Below are positions 44,008 to 53,377 of a stretch of 64,000 bases of DNA, in pieces. A program made the translations under genes and the position numbers. How positions within the stretch are numbered: the first letter of the stretch is position 1; the number at the start of each line of letters is the position of its first letter. Under the pieces are notes generated by a model. It searched no databases. It was not told where the DNA came from and saw only the letters and a program-made list of their open reading frames with translations. The stretch is from an uncultured Umboniibacter sp. (GTDB lineage: Bacteria; Pseudomonadota; Gammaproteobacteria; Pseudomonadales; DSM-25080), in assembly GCF_947497555.1 (NCBI RefSeq), contig NZ_CANMGY010000002.1:303080-367079 (forward strand), written 5' to 3'.

Positions 44008-45425
44008 CGAGAGTCTCCACTAGTCCTGATAAACTGATCAATTGACGAACTTAGCGCACATAGCTGCGCATACTGAAAAACGAATGCATAAGCTGCCGCG
44101 GCTCTGCGCATTTCTACCACGGTTTTGTAGGTGGTGGCGTCCACGAGATCTCTACTGGTTCCCAAGCCCTCTCTGAATGCCTTTTCGCGGAGCTTTATAT
44201 TCTCGGCAGCTAATTCAAGCGCCGTGGCTAAACGCTGATATTCAAGTTGTGCCTGTTGGGCTTGCTCATAGGCATGGTTGACCAGCAATTGAAGGTCAGT
44301 GCGAGTTTGGCGAGACAAATTCTGCACTTCTAGCTGCACATTATGCGCAGCCTGAACTCTAGCTGATCGCCCACTATTGCTTATCAAGGGTACCGATACC
44401 CCCACTCCCACTTGCCAATCTGGCGTTATATCAGCGAGTAAACTATCCCCCTCGTAAGCTTGATAATCGCCGAAGAGAAAGACCGTTGGAGCATATTCAC
44501 TTTTCTGGAGATCGATCGCTGCGCCGCTTTGCGCAAGTTTTGCATCCAACACATCTAAAGCAGGAAAGGTATTCAATGTTGTTTCGATATAATGCGCAGC
44601 AGGGGCTAACTCTACGTCAATAAAAAGGTGAGATTGTAGATTGACGAGATCGCTATTGATCAACTGGTGAAGCGCTAATTCAGCCATCGTTACTTGGCTT
44701 TCGGCACGAGCGAGCGCAACCTTGGCATCATCCAACGCAACCAAAGCTTGTAGCGTTTCAACTCGGGCGATCTGCCCCTGCTGCTCCAGCAATGCGGCCG
44801 CATCCGCATGCCCCTGGATACTTGCAACTACCTGCTCCTGAAGCTGTTGATTATGGCGTGCCAATTGAAGACCGTAGTAACGCTCCACCAGCACCCCAAA
44901 ACGTTCGGAAACCTTTAGCTGGAATTCGGCCCGAGACTCATCGTATTGAGAATTGATAATATCCTGAGAGGCCGATATTTTCCCACCGGTATAGATAGGC
45001 CACATGGCTTGTAATGAGACGGTGGATAGATTGTCGTCAGTAAAGTCGGTAACCGTAGGTATACCCACTAAGCCAGGCAACGAGGTAATTGCGCCGGGTG
45101 CCGACGCAAGCGGTTCAAGATCAAGGATATCTAATTGAATAGGGTCGGCCATCTGAACGTAGGCCATGTTCAGATCTAGTCTCGGCCAATTCAAATCATC
45201 AGCTACCTCATTGAGGCTAGTTCTACTATCCAGTTTGGCTCGTTCGGCAGCCAAGACACTGTCATTGGCAAGCACTTCTTGCCAGGCGGCACTGAATGAT
45301 TGAGCTGAAATAGTTGGCGTCCAAGACATAGTTGCCAAGGTTAGGAATACGCCAACAGCAAGTCGTCGAGCGCCAAAGTTAACGAAGGCAGCGATAGCAG
45401 GTACCTCACTCTGATTAAATTGCAT
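44004..45425 (-). CDS. TolC-family outer-membrane efflux protein
   Basis: A 473-residue outer-membrane channel protein. A signal-like N-terminus (LAVGVFLTLATMSWTPTISAQ) is followed by two repeated OEP helical domains, each with long coiled-coil segments. It has the typical beta-barrel strands (ISASQDIINSQYDESRAEFQLKVSERFGVLVERYYGLQLA and VGVGVSVPLIS). It is the first gene of the exporter operon and provides its exit duct. Confidence 0.9.
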   Translation of the reverse strand: MQFNQSEVPAIAAFVNFGARRLAVGVFLTLATMSWTPTISAQSFSAAWQEVLANDSVLAAERAKLDSRTSLNEVADDLNWPRLDLNMAYVQMADPIQLDILDLEPLASAPGAITSLPGLVGIPTVTDFTDDNLSTVSLQAMWPIYTGGKISASQDIINSQYDESRAEFQLKVSERFGVLVERYYGLQLARHNQQLQEQVVASIQGHADAAALLEQQGQIARVETLQALVALDDAKVALARAESQVTMAELALHQLINSDLVNLQSHLFIDVELAPAAHYIETTLNTFPALDVLDAKLAQSGAAIDLQKSEYAPTVFLFGDYQAYEGDSLLADITPDWQVGVGVSVPLISNSGRSARVQAAHNVQLEVQNLSRQTRTDLQLLVNHAYEQAQQAQLEYQRLATALELAAENIKLREKAFREGLGTSRDLVDATTYKTVVEMRRAAAAYAFVFQYAQLCALSSSIDQFIRTSGDSR

Positions 45426-45658
45426 GGTCTACTGTTTCAGTATAGACCGTTAATTTTTCGAGGAGAGAGGTATTTCTAATCACCCTTTGCCGCTTAGAGC
45501 AGATGCTTTAGTCCAAAACTAATTGGAAATAATCCGCGAGACAACGAATTTCAAAAATCTCATGGAGCCCAGTGAACGACGCCTCAGACCTAGACTCCGA
45601 AAAATTGTGAGCAGCTCATTCGGAATATCGGACTCATCAGAGCGAAGCGAAGGAGCGT

Positions 45659-46636
45659 TCATTCACCTTTTAAATGTAATTGAAACCACTCCAAAGCGGC
45701 TTGTCGGCTGCTACCGAGGTTTTCGCCATGATACATGTCGTAATGCCCGCCCGGGAAAGTGACGTATCGTGCATCAGCCTTTTTCTCAACCGCTTCGAAT
45801 AACAATACTCCATTCAGCTGTCGATCAAACATCGTCTCATCTTCGGCATCAATCACAAGTGTTGGCGTAGCGAGGTGATTAACATATGGCATTAAGTTGA
45901 AGCGCTTCAACGCCGGCCAGTCTGGAAAACCCGCTAGCGAAGGATCAATTCTGCTCACTGGTCCTGGGAAGGCAGGTAGTTCACCTCGCGCGGTAAGTGT
46001 TTCGATCTGCCACATGCCATCCGCTGGGAGCGCCTGAAGATTGTGAGCGTAATTCACCGGCCCCATCTGACTCACAAACGCTTTCACACGTGGGTCCGTT
46101 GCTGCGGGAATCAATCCCAAGCCACCGCCCATGCTGGTGCCCCAAACACCCAAATTATTTGGCATTACCTGGGGCTCACCTCCTAGGAAATAGAGCGCCG
46201 CTCTCACATCCGCAGACATTGAGTACGGATCTATAATCCCTCGAACATGTTGCGCTTCCAACATAAAGGTTTGGCTTTCGTCAGCAGCGCCCATAACGGT
46301 TGACGCTACCAGCGGACCATCGCTTTCACCCCATCCCTTAAAGTCAAAGGTGAGCACCACGAAACCTTCGGCTGCAATCGCTTCCGCGTAATTACGACCA
46401 ACGTTAGATTTATTACCTCCCCAACCGGCGATCATAAGAACCCCCGGCAGACGTTGTCCTTCCTCAATAGACTTCGGGGTATAAACGTCACCGGCTAAGC
46501 GAACACCCTCGCTCCAAATGGTGACACTGCGCCTATCCACATCGCTGGCATGAGAGATTGAAACGATCCCAACTATAGCCGCAACTAAGCCGACAATTAG
46601 GGTGCGCGAAAGTACGGTAAGCTTCTGAGCTGACAT
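45659..46636 (-). CDS. exported alpha/beta hydrolase (S9/DLH-like)
   Basis: A 325-residue protein with a signal peptide (residues about 1-30, ending SHAS). An alpha/beta hydrolase fold follows: lid-adjacent VLMIAGWGGNKSNVGRNYAEAIAAEGFVVLTFDFKGWGESDG, nucleophile in WGTSMGGGLGL, aspartate in VIDAEDETMF and histidine in FPGGHYDMY. It resembles Xaa-Pro/dienelactone-type peptidases and esterases; the substrate is not clear. It faces away from the lipoprotein gene that follows. Confidence 0.85.
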   Translation of the reverse strand: MSAQKLTVLSRTLIVGLVAAIVGIVSISHASDVDRRSVTIWSEGVRLAGDVYTPKSIEEGQRLPGVLMIAGWGGNKSNVGRNYAEAIAAEGFVVLTFDFKGWGESDGPLVASTVMGAADESQTFMLEAQHVRGIIDPYSMSADVRAALYFLGGEPQVMPNNLGVWGTSMGGGLGLIPAATDPRVKAFVSQMGPVNYAHNLQALPADGMWQIETLTARGELPAFPGPVSRIDPSLAGFPDWPALKRFNLMPYVNHLATPTLVIDAEDETMFDRQLNGVLLFEAVEKKADARYVTFPGGHYDMYHGENLGSSRQAALEWFQLHLKGE

Positions 46637-46931
46637 AGCTATTTCCTTGTTATTATTAGTTATTGTTCTAGATCGTCAATAACTTCTAGAATCTTTAAAC
46701 TCAACATTAGCATGTCACCTCTGCGACTATTGTCACCTTTGAGTCAACGTTCTAAGCGTAACAAGCTAGATAGATTTGATTGCTCGCTTTACCAGCAATC
46801 TCGCCTTACTAGCAATAGAGGTGGGGATACGCCAAATCCAAGAATTTTGAAAAGATTCAATCTTCGTGTTACTCTCGGTCTGTCGCTACGAACTCTGTGG
46901 CCAATATTTTAATTGATGCAGGACGCATGCC

Positions 46932-47282
46932 ATGAAAAAATTTGCCGTTATCTCTGCTGTACTTATTACCCTATCCGCTGGGTGCTCTATGGCGCCACAG
47001 TATGCAGTTCAACAATTAGACACTTCAACATTTAGTGTCACATCACCTTATACTGCAATGCCAACACAGCTGGAGCGATTCACCGAGAAAGCCTATTCGG
47101 TCGCAACTAACTACTGCGTAGCTCAACAGTCTGCCTTGTCCATAAACGACACTGTCAAGCAGACCACAACAAGTAGCTCAGGTAGCCACAGCAGTTGCGG
47201 CGCATCAGCCTGTCCAAGCGGCATGTCTAGCTATGATTTAACTCGAGTTCGAGTGGAATTTAACTGTAGCGAAAGCGCCTAA
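46932..47282 (+). CDS. cysteine-containing lipoprotein of unknown function
   Basis: A 116-residue protein with a lipobox (LSAGC) at about residue 18. The mature part is serine/threonine-rich and holds four cysteines (NYC, SSCGASAC, FNC), which could form two disulfides in the periplasm. No family was recognised. AGGA precedes the ATG by about eight bases, and a strong terminator follows. Confidence 0.75.
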   Translation: MKKFAVISAVLITLSAGCSMAPQYAVQQLDTSTFSVTSPYTAMPTQLERFTEKAYSVATNYCVAQQSALSINDTVKQTTTSSSGSHSSCGASACPSGMSSYDLTRVRVEFNCSESA

Positions 47283-47326
47283 TCTTAACGATTCAGTTCG
47301 TGGTTAGCGCTTACCATAGAAGTAGA

Positions 47327-47357
47327 GGGCGGCTTGATTAATCATGCCGCCCTTTTT
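47327..47357 (+). terminator. rho-independent terminator of the lipoprotein gene
   Basis: GGGCGGC (47327-47333) pairs with GCCGCCC (47346-47352), an inner TGATTAATCA palindrome extends the stem, and TTTTT follows. It is 45 bases after the stop codon. Confidence 0.9.
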
Positions 47358-47481
47358 GCTTTGATTGAAGGTCTAATTTTCACGCTATGTTTCTCTGCCA
47401 GCACCCAATTAAGTATGCAAACTCTCTGAATAGTTGAATGAACGAACGATTCGAATAGTGAGAAATTTCGCCCCATAAATG

Positions 47482-47513
47482 AAAAAAGCCCCAGCTCTAA
47501 GAACTGGGGCTTT
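47482..47513 (-). terminator. rho-independent terminator of the TonB receptor gene
   Basis: On the minus strand AAAGCCCCAG pairs with CTGGGGCTTT around an 8-base loop, followed by a T-run. It starts 20 bases after the receptor's stop codon. Confidence 0.9.
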
Positions 47514-47532
47514 CGAGTTTCAGCGCTACAAC

Positions 47533-49806
47533 TTAGAAGTTGTAGTTAACACTCACGCCTGCTGTACGCGGGTTACTCCAGTTAGCCTGAAGACTCGCAA
47601 TTGACGGGCTCTGGCTTGGGTTGAACACCACTACGCGATTTAACTGCGCTTCGTTCTCCAAGTTCATCACGTAACCCTGTACTTCCCAAGTTGCATCAGG
47701 AGAAGCCCAGATTAAACGCAGATCAGTACGTGTGAACGAATCTTGCTTAGCGCCATCTACGTTGATGTCGTAAGCATAGTAGTCACCCGAGTAATAGGTT
47801 TGCGCGTACGGAGTAAGCGTACCCATATCACCTAGGTAAATATCATAGCTAGCCTGAAGACCTAAAGTCAGCTCTGGTGCCAGCGCCGGACGGAAGCCCT
47901 CAAGATTTAGTAGTGACGACGGGTCGTTAAGGTCCTGACGGCCACCCATATCACCTAAGCCCTGAACCTTAGAAACTTCATACTTACCAAACTCTGCCTG
48001 CATAATTGACAGGGAGCCAGAGAGGCTCAACTGGTCAGTTGGGTTCCAGCTCAATTCCGCTTCGAAACCCATGCTATCCAGCTCGCCACCGTTTTCGGTG
48101 AACTCTGTGACGCCGGTACCCTGAACCACGAAAGACTGAGCCTGCATGTCACGATATTGGTTTAGGTATAGAGCCGCGTTGAAGACCATAGTGCGATCTA
48201 ACCACGTAGACTTATAACCCACTTCCCATGCGGTCACCGTCTCTGGGTCATAGGTTAGCGGAACAACTGGGTCAACGAAGTTGATACCACCAGCACGATA
48301 ACCGGTAGACACCTGGCCATAGATCATTTGATCATCATTTAGATCATGTTCAAGCGCGGCTTTGTACAACACATCGTTCCACTCGCCCTTGCTGCCCTGT
48401 CCCTTCATAGGAACCGGCGGCCAAACACTCCAATCAAGTGGGTCGCGCTGTTGTTTGGTGTCTTCAGCGTAGCGAATACCACCCACTAGGCGCATTGCTT
48501 CGCTAAGGTGTAGCGTACCGTTAGCAAACACACCGAGTGAGGTACTGACGTAATCACCCTGGTTATCCCAATGTGGGACTTCGGTAACACCGCCCACTCG
48601 CTCTAACCAGTTCCAACCAGCGGCTTGTTCGAAGTAATAGGCGCCGCCTAACCACTCAAAGGTATCATTAGCCGGAGAAGTGAACTGAATTTCATGCGAC
48701 GAGGTATCTTGATCGGAATTCCAACCAACGAAGCCAGAGTCCGTTAAACTACCACCGTCACTGTAATCTGGGTCATAGGTCTGTGAACCTTCAAAATTCG
48801 TCTGGTTACCGGTGTACTTGATAACCATCCAATCTGCATCCCACTCTGCTTGAAGAGTAAAGAATGAGCTTTCAAGATCTACGCTCGAAGGCATGTTGCG
48901 CGAAACCTTCCACGGCCCTTGATCCGTTGCGGAGGTCGCATCGGAAGGGAGGAACTGGTGACCTGGAAGGAAATTACCGTTGTCGTAGGCACCAATCTGC
49001 TGGTAGCCCCAAATTGCCGAACCGTTACCCTCTTGAGTTCCCTGGCCTGCGCGAACAATTACATCCAGAGAGTCAGTTGGTTGCCAACGTAAGCTTCCAC
49101 GGAAATAGGTGTTGTCTGCGTCGTTGAGGTCATCACTTGGACCATCAACGTAGGTATTCTCAATATAGCCATCACGCTGATCCGTCAAACCTGCTAGACG
49201 AACCGCAAGCGTATCGGAAATTGGCAGGTTTACCGCGCCTTCCACCTTACGACGGTCATAGGTACCCGCTAGTGCTTGAACGTAGCCGCTAACCTCATCA
49301 AATTCTGGAGCACGGGTATGGATGTTGATGGTACCACCGAAGGTGTTACGACCGTAAAGTGTGCCCTGAGGACCACGAAGTACTTCGATTCGCTCAAGAT
49401 CCACGTAGGAGCCCAAAGCTTGAGTAGTGGTAGGGACGTAAACGCCATCCTCAAAAATACCAACTACCTGTTCGGCTTCAGAACCAACGTTGTTAGTTCG
49501 CGTACCACGAATCGCCAAACGGACTTCGCTACCAGACTGACCGTAGCTCATACCAGGAACGAGGTTCTCGATTCGGCTAACATCTTCAATGCCGCCCTTC
49601 GCGATATCTTCAGCGCCCAGAGCGGTAACCGCAACGGAAACACTCTGAATGTCCTGAGATCGCTTCGTCGCCGTAACAATAATTTCTTCGACTTGACGAT
49701 TGTTAGTTGATTCTTGATCAGTCGCTTCAGCTTCCTGCTGAGCTACTACTGAGCCCGACAGGGCCAACGAGACCCCTAGATAAAGTGCATTACGCTTTAC
49801 TTCCAT
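47533..49806 (-). CDS. TonB-dependent outer-membrane receptor
   Basis: A 757-residue outer-membrane transporter. After a signal peptide (ending VVAQ) comes a TonB box-like VEEIIVTATKRSQDIQSV. The plug domain carries GTLYGRNTFGGTINIHTRAP, the barrel spans about residues 180-757 and the end is the aromatic GVSVNYNF. It is similar to the many uncharacterised TBDRs of Sphingomonas-like and OM60-type marine bacteria that sit next to TPR-sulfotransferase genes, as it does here. The ligand is unknown; siderophore-only use is not indicated. Confidence 0.93.
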   Translation of the reverse strand: MEVKRNALYLGVSLALSGSVVAQQEAEATDQESTNNRQVEEIIVTATKRSQDIQSVSVAVTALGAEDIAKGGIEDVSRIENLVPGMSYGQSGSEVRLAIRGTRTNNVGSEAEQVVGIFEDGVYVPTTTQALGSYVDLERIEVLRGPQGTLYGRNTFGGTINIHTRAPEFDEVSGYVQALAGTYDRRKVEGAVNLPISDTLAVRLAGLTDQRDGYIENTYVDGPSDDLNDADNTYFRGSLRWQPTDSLDVIVRAGQGTQEGNGSAIWGYQQIGAYDNGNFLPGHQFLPSDATSATDQGPWKVSRNMPSSVDLESSFFTLQAEWDADWMVIKYTGNQTNFEGSQTYDPDYSDGGSLTDSGFVGWNSDQDTSSHEIQFTSPANDTFEWLGGAYYFEQAAGWNWLERVGGVTEVPHWDNQGDYVSTSLGVFANGTLHLSEAMRLVGGIRYAEDTKQQRDPLDWSVWPPVPMKGQGSKGEWNDVLYKAALEHDLNDDQMIYGQVSTGYRAGGINFVDPVVPLTYDPETVTAWEVGYKSTWLDRTMVFNAALYLNQYRDMQAQSFVVQGTGVTEFTENGGELDSMGFEAELSWNPTDQLSLSGSLSIMQAEFGKYEVSKVQGLGDMGGRQDLNDPSSLLNLEGFRPALAPELTLGLQASYDIYLGDMGTLTPYAQTYYSGDYYAYDINVDGAKQDSFTRTDLRLIWASPDATWEVQGYVMNLENEAQLNRVVVFNPSQSPSIASLQANWSNPRTAGVSVNYNF

Positions 49807-49861
49807 TTTTTCGCTCTCCGTATACAGATGTTTATTTTTGTTGTCTTGACACCTTATTCTT

Positions 49862-49891
49862 AATATAAAACCAAAAGTACTTCGGATGCAA
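49862..49891 (-). promoter_or_regulatory. possible promoter of the TonB receptor gene
   Basis: On the minus strand TTGCAT (49891-49886) and TATATT (49867-49862) are 18 bases apart and lie about 55 bases upstream of the receptor ATG. CGGAGAG serves as ribosome binding site. Elements match sigma70 only moderately. Confidence 0.42.
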
Positions 49892-50024
49892 AACTTTTTA
49901 CTGCGAATGCAAACAGGTTAGTTCTAAGGTCAAAAATACGCTTTATCGTTTAGATAAACTCATTGATTGCAAGGCTAAGTTGGGCGTAACATCATTCTAA
50001 ACAAACCGATATTTCAGAGTAACG

Positions 50025-51827
50025 ATGATGCCCAGTGAAGCTTTAAAACACACCCAACGACTCCTATCTCAAGGCGACACCCTGGGTGCTATTGATTCAC
50101 TCGAAGCTATCATTAAGGCAGATCAACAGGATCAGGAGTCTCTCGAGCTACTATGCGGGCTACTGCTGAAGTCAGCCCAAATTACCAAAGCTCAGCGCTA
50201 CTTAAGTTCACTTAATCCTACCGAGATAAAGTCAGCTAATCTCGCCCGAATGGCGGGCTATATCGCCATCCAATTCGGTGATGCACTGCGTTCAATTGAA
50301 TGTTATCGACTGGCTTCCGAGGGGCTGCCCGCCAACCTTGAAGTGCAAGTTGAATTTGTCACGGCGCTTCGTATTGGCGGTAAATTCGGCTGGGCGAAAC
50401 AACAGCTACAGCAACTACTCGCCGTCGCCCCAAACAATTCCTTAGTGTTGGATGAAGCGGGATGGCTGGCACTAGCGCAAGCTAAGTTCAAGGTGGCTAT
50501 TCAGGCGTTTACCAAAAGTATCTCAACGGATGGTCCTACCGAGCAACGACTCAATGGAATCATCCGCGCCTACCTAGAAATTGATGATCTAAAAAACGCC
50601 GGCGACCTATTATTAAAAGCTCGCCAAGAATTCCCCAATAGCACTGATCTGTTGCACCTTGAGGCGGTACTACTCACCAAACTAAAGGAGTTCGAAGCCG
50701 CCTATGACTGCTATCAGGCTATTCTAGCGGCCACCCCTGATAAGCGTGATAGCCAACTCAATTTGGGCGTACTTGCGGCAAAACGAGGCGAGCTAGATCT
50801 TGCTGAATCATTATTTACTCGCATCATTGAACTCAATCCCTCTGATTTTGAGGCATGGTATCAACTCTCGACGATTGATCCAGCTAACAGTCACGCTGGA
50901 CTAGTTAATCTGTTCGAACAGCATTGCGCACCGTTTCAGTCCTCCGCTAGGTACTGGTTTGTTTTGGCTAAACTCCAGCATCAGCAAGCCAATTACTCCG
51001 ACTCATTTGCAAGCACGCAGCGGGCACGTGAGCTGAAAATGAAGGAAGAGGGTTGTGGCGTATCCTTTCCAACTCACTATCAGCTCAATAATTTCAGTCT
51101 CCCAAACGCTAGCGCCAATCCCTCGGTTATCTTTGTGACCGGTATGCCTCGCAGCGGCACAACTTTGACTCAACGAATCCTTTCACAACATGAGCAATGT
51201 ACTGCCATGGGTGAAACTGGGATCATTGCGAAGCTAATCAGCGAACTAAAGCTGGACCCGAATAATCCAAGTGAGTGCCTGAGTCGACTATCGCCTGAGC
51301 AAAAGCAGCGCACTCGAGATAAGTTGCTGAAGGATCTTCTGCCTGAGCCGGGTGTGGTAGCTGTTGAACACACACCGATCAACATTTTCTATATTCCTCT
51401 CATCGCGGCGCTTCTTCCCGAAGCTAGATTTGTAATCTGCGAGCGCGACCGTACTGACAACTGCCTATCCATTTATCAGCAGTCTCTGTCACGGGAATAT
51501 CGCTTCGCCAACTCGCCAGGTGCTTTGGCTCAAGTATGGGAACATGCCCGGGAGCTTTCGCAGCTACTCTCAAATGGCTGGAGTGACAGAGTGCACCGTG
51601 TTAGCTATGAGCAGCTAGTCACCGAGCCAGAGCAAGTTATTACCAACCTGCTGGACTCAGTTGGCCTACCCTTCGACGAGGCTTGCTTACACCCGCAAAG
51701 TGGCTCTCAATGGATCCACTCGCCTAATTTACGGCAGGCTCGCCGAGCGATTCATAACGAATCAGTTAATAAACTATCTCGTTATGGCTCGGCCATTCAC
51801 CCGTTTATTGCTGAACTGTCACAGTAG
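50025..51827 (+). CDS. TPR repeat protein with C-terminal sulfotransferase domain
   Basis: A 600-residue protein. Residues about 1-330 form seven or so tetratricopeptide repeats (SLEAIIKADQQDQESLELLCGLLL, LGVLAAKRGELDLAESLFTRIIELNPSDF). From about 365, a sulfotransferase domain begins with the PAPS-binding loop VTGMPRSGTTLTQRILSQH. The 3'-phosphate region ICERDRTDNCLSIYQQ and VSYEQLVTEPEQVI follow. It would transfer sulfate from PAPS to a peptide or small molecule. It is divergent from the TonB receptor. No signal peptide. Confidence 0.88.
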   Translation: MMPSEALKHTQRLLSQGDTLGAIDSLEAIIKADQQDQESLELLCGLLLKSAQITKAQRYLSSLNPTEIKSANLARMAGYIAIQFGDALRSIECYRLASEGLPANLEVQVEFVTALRIGGKFGWAKQQLQQLLAVAPNNSLVLDEAGWLALAQAKFKVAIQAFTKSISTDGPTEQRLNGIIRAYLEIDDLKNAGDLLLKARQEFPNSTDLLHLEAVLLTKLKEFEAAYDCYQAILAATPDKRDSQLNLGVLAAKRGELDLAESLFTRIIELNPSDFEAWYQLSTIDPANSHAGLVNLFEQHCAPFQSSARYWFVLAKLQHQQANYSDSFASTQRARELKMKEEGCGVSFPTHYQLNNFSLPNASANPSVIFVTGMPRSGTTLTQRILSQHEQCTAMGETGIIAKLISELKLDPNNPSECLSRLSPEQKQRTRDKLLKDLLPEPGVVAVEHTPINIFYIPLIAALLPEARFVICERDRTDNCLSIYQQSLSREYRFANSPGALAQVWEHARELSQLLSNGWSDRVHRVSYEQLVTEPEQVITNLLDSVGLPFDEACLHPQSGSQWIHSPNLRQARRAIHNESVNKLSRYGSAIHPFIAELSQ

Positions 51828-53259
51828 TCGATGACAACTTCCGACACCGCTCCCCCTCAATCCACTCCAAGGCAGCTGCTAAGGTATCTTGGTGAGATTG
51901 AACACGCACGTCTGGAGTAACGCCATCCGGCTGTGAATCGCCATTAGGTCGAATGATTAAAGCCTTAGGAAAACCTACCTGAAGGTTGGTTTCAGAGAGT
52001 CTAAAGTGTTCCATCGCACCGTAAGTGGTGGCCAGGTCAGCGGTTTTCTGCCCAATTAAGGTGCCAAAACCATAGTCTTGAATAATGGCCGCCACCGATA
52101 CTGCATTACTAAAGGAAGTCTCATCGATTAGCGCAATAACCTCACCCTCAAAACGAGTTCCGTCACGAGGCAGGCTTGAATCAAGGGGAAATGAGAATAT
52201 CTCCCCAGCCGTTTTTTCGGCAAAGAAAGTCTCATATCGATGCGATATATCAGTCTCATCGAACGTGAGTGCTAAACGCTCCAGATTCGCTTCCCTAGCC
52301 TGCGAAGACGCTCGCACTCTAAAATCTGAAGCAAAGGCAAAAGCTTGGTCAGCAAACCAGGCAACAAGATGATCGCTGAAACTATTCGAGCCTCCTGGGT
52401 TCGACCTCAAATCAATCACCACATACTCTACATCGGCGGTTATAAATGAATTAAAGGCTTCGTCCACCCAGCGTTTAAATGGCTCAGTGTCCCACGGGTT
52501 TTCTCCTTCAGCATGATAAAATGGTCCGGGCTTCAGATAACCAACTTGCGGCGCTAAGAGCTGATAGTCTCTTAGTGGTTCTTTTTGAACCTCAGCTTGC
52601 GAGGCATTGGCAATTAACGCCTGCTCATCATAGCTCGTTGTTATAGCGCTAACTGTTACAGGGGAGCCATCGTCGGCCATGATAGTTATCTCATAGCTTT
52701 CCCTGGCGCCATCAGCCCACCAGAGCATTCCCTGGAGCTGCATACCCAACATCACATTTTTAAGTTGCTGGTTATCTGCCGCGACGAGGACTTCGTAGCG
52801 ATCGAGCCATTGCCGAACGGGAAGTCCATCTACGGCGATTACCTTAACTCCTGAATATAACTCCGGCTCCGCTCCGAAATAATCGTCAATAACTACTTCA
52901 TCGGAACTGATGTCCAAGTAAAGTGATAACGTTTTGCCATCACTCTGTAGGTACGATTGATAGGTATCCATGGGGAATTCAACCCGAGTATGAGCGGTTT
53001 CGGTTAGCGCCGTAAAGCTCTGAAACAGCGCGCTAGCTTCTCGGAGTGTTTGTGGGCTATTTATCGAACTAGCGAGTTCCTGATAACGTTGTTCTAGTTC
53101 CTCGGCGGAGATTTGATGAAAGGGGTCATACTGGGCCTCAAGTAAGCCGCGGTAGAGTTCGTGAAAATCAGAGCGAATTACCTCAGCGCTGAAGTATTCC
53201 TCTTCGGCGAAAAGTACAACAGGGATGAACAAGCTGATAAGTAGCAGAAAGCGTTTCAT
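51805..53259 (-). CDS. exported S41-family serine peptidase
   Basis: A 484-residue C-terminal-processing-like peptidase. The signal peptide is MKRFLLLISLFIPVVLFAEE. The S41 core shows VEYVVIDLRSNPGGSNSFSDHLV and the nucleophile region ALIDETSFSNAVSVAAIIQDY near residue 383, followed by GQKTADLATTYGA. The ATG at 53259 has GAGG seven bases upstream; an earlier start at 53271 is less likely. Its 3' end overlaps the sulfotransferase gene by 23 bases. Divergent from the winged-helix regulator. Confidence 0.88.
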   Translation of the reverse strand: MKRFLLLISLFIPVVLFAEEEYFSAEVIRSDFHELYRGLLEAQYDPFHQISAEELEQRYQELASSINSPQTLREASALFQSFTALTETAHTRVEFPMDTYQSYLQSDGKTLSLYLDISSDEVVIDDYFGAEPELYSGVKVIAVDGLPVRQWLDRYEVLVAADNQQLKNVMLGMQLQGMLWWADGARESYEITIMADDGSPVTVSAITTSYDEQALIANASQAEVQKEPLRDYQLLAPQVGYLKPGPFYHAEGENPWDTEPFKRWVDEAFNSFITADVEYVVIDLRSNPGGSNSFSDHLVAWFADQAFAFASDFRVRASSQAREANLERLALTFDETDISHRYETFFAEKTAGEIFSFPLDSSLPRDGTRFEGEVIALIDETSFSNAVSVAAIIQDYGFGTLIGQKTADLATTYGAMEHFRLSETNLQVGFPKALIIRPNGDSQPDGVTPDVRVQSHQDTLAAALEWIEGERCRKLSSTTVTVQQ

Positions 53260-53377
53260 TATGAACCTCATTAGTGATTAGCCCCGCTAGTCTTGGCCAA
53301 ACTGGGCGCAACGTCCTGATGATTTACTGAGGTATTTCTGATATTTTCCTGAGGAGACTTTCAAATTAAGTAGAGCT

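Noticed and set aside
46712-46912. A 66-codon plus-strand frame before the lipoprotein gene.
   Set aside because: Basic, low-complexity translation without a ribosome binding site.
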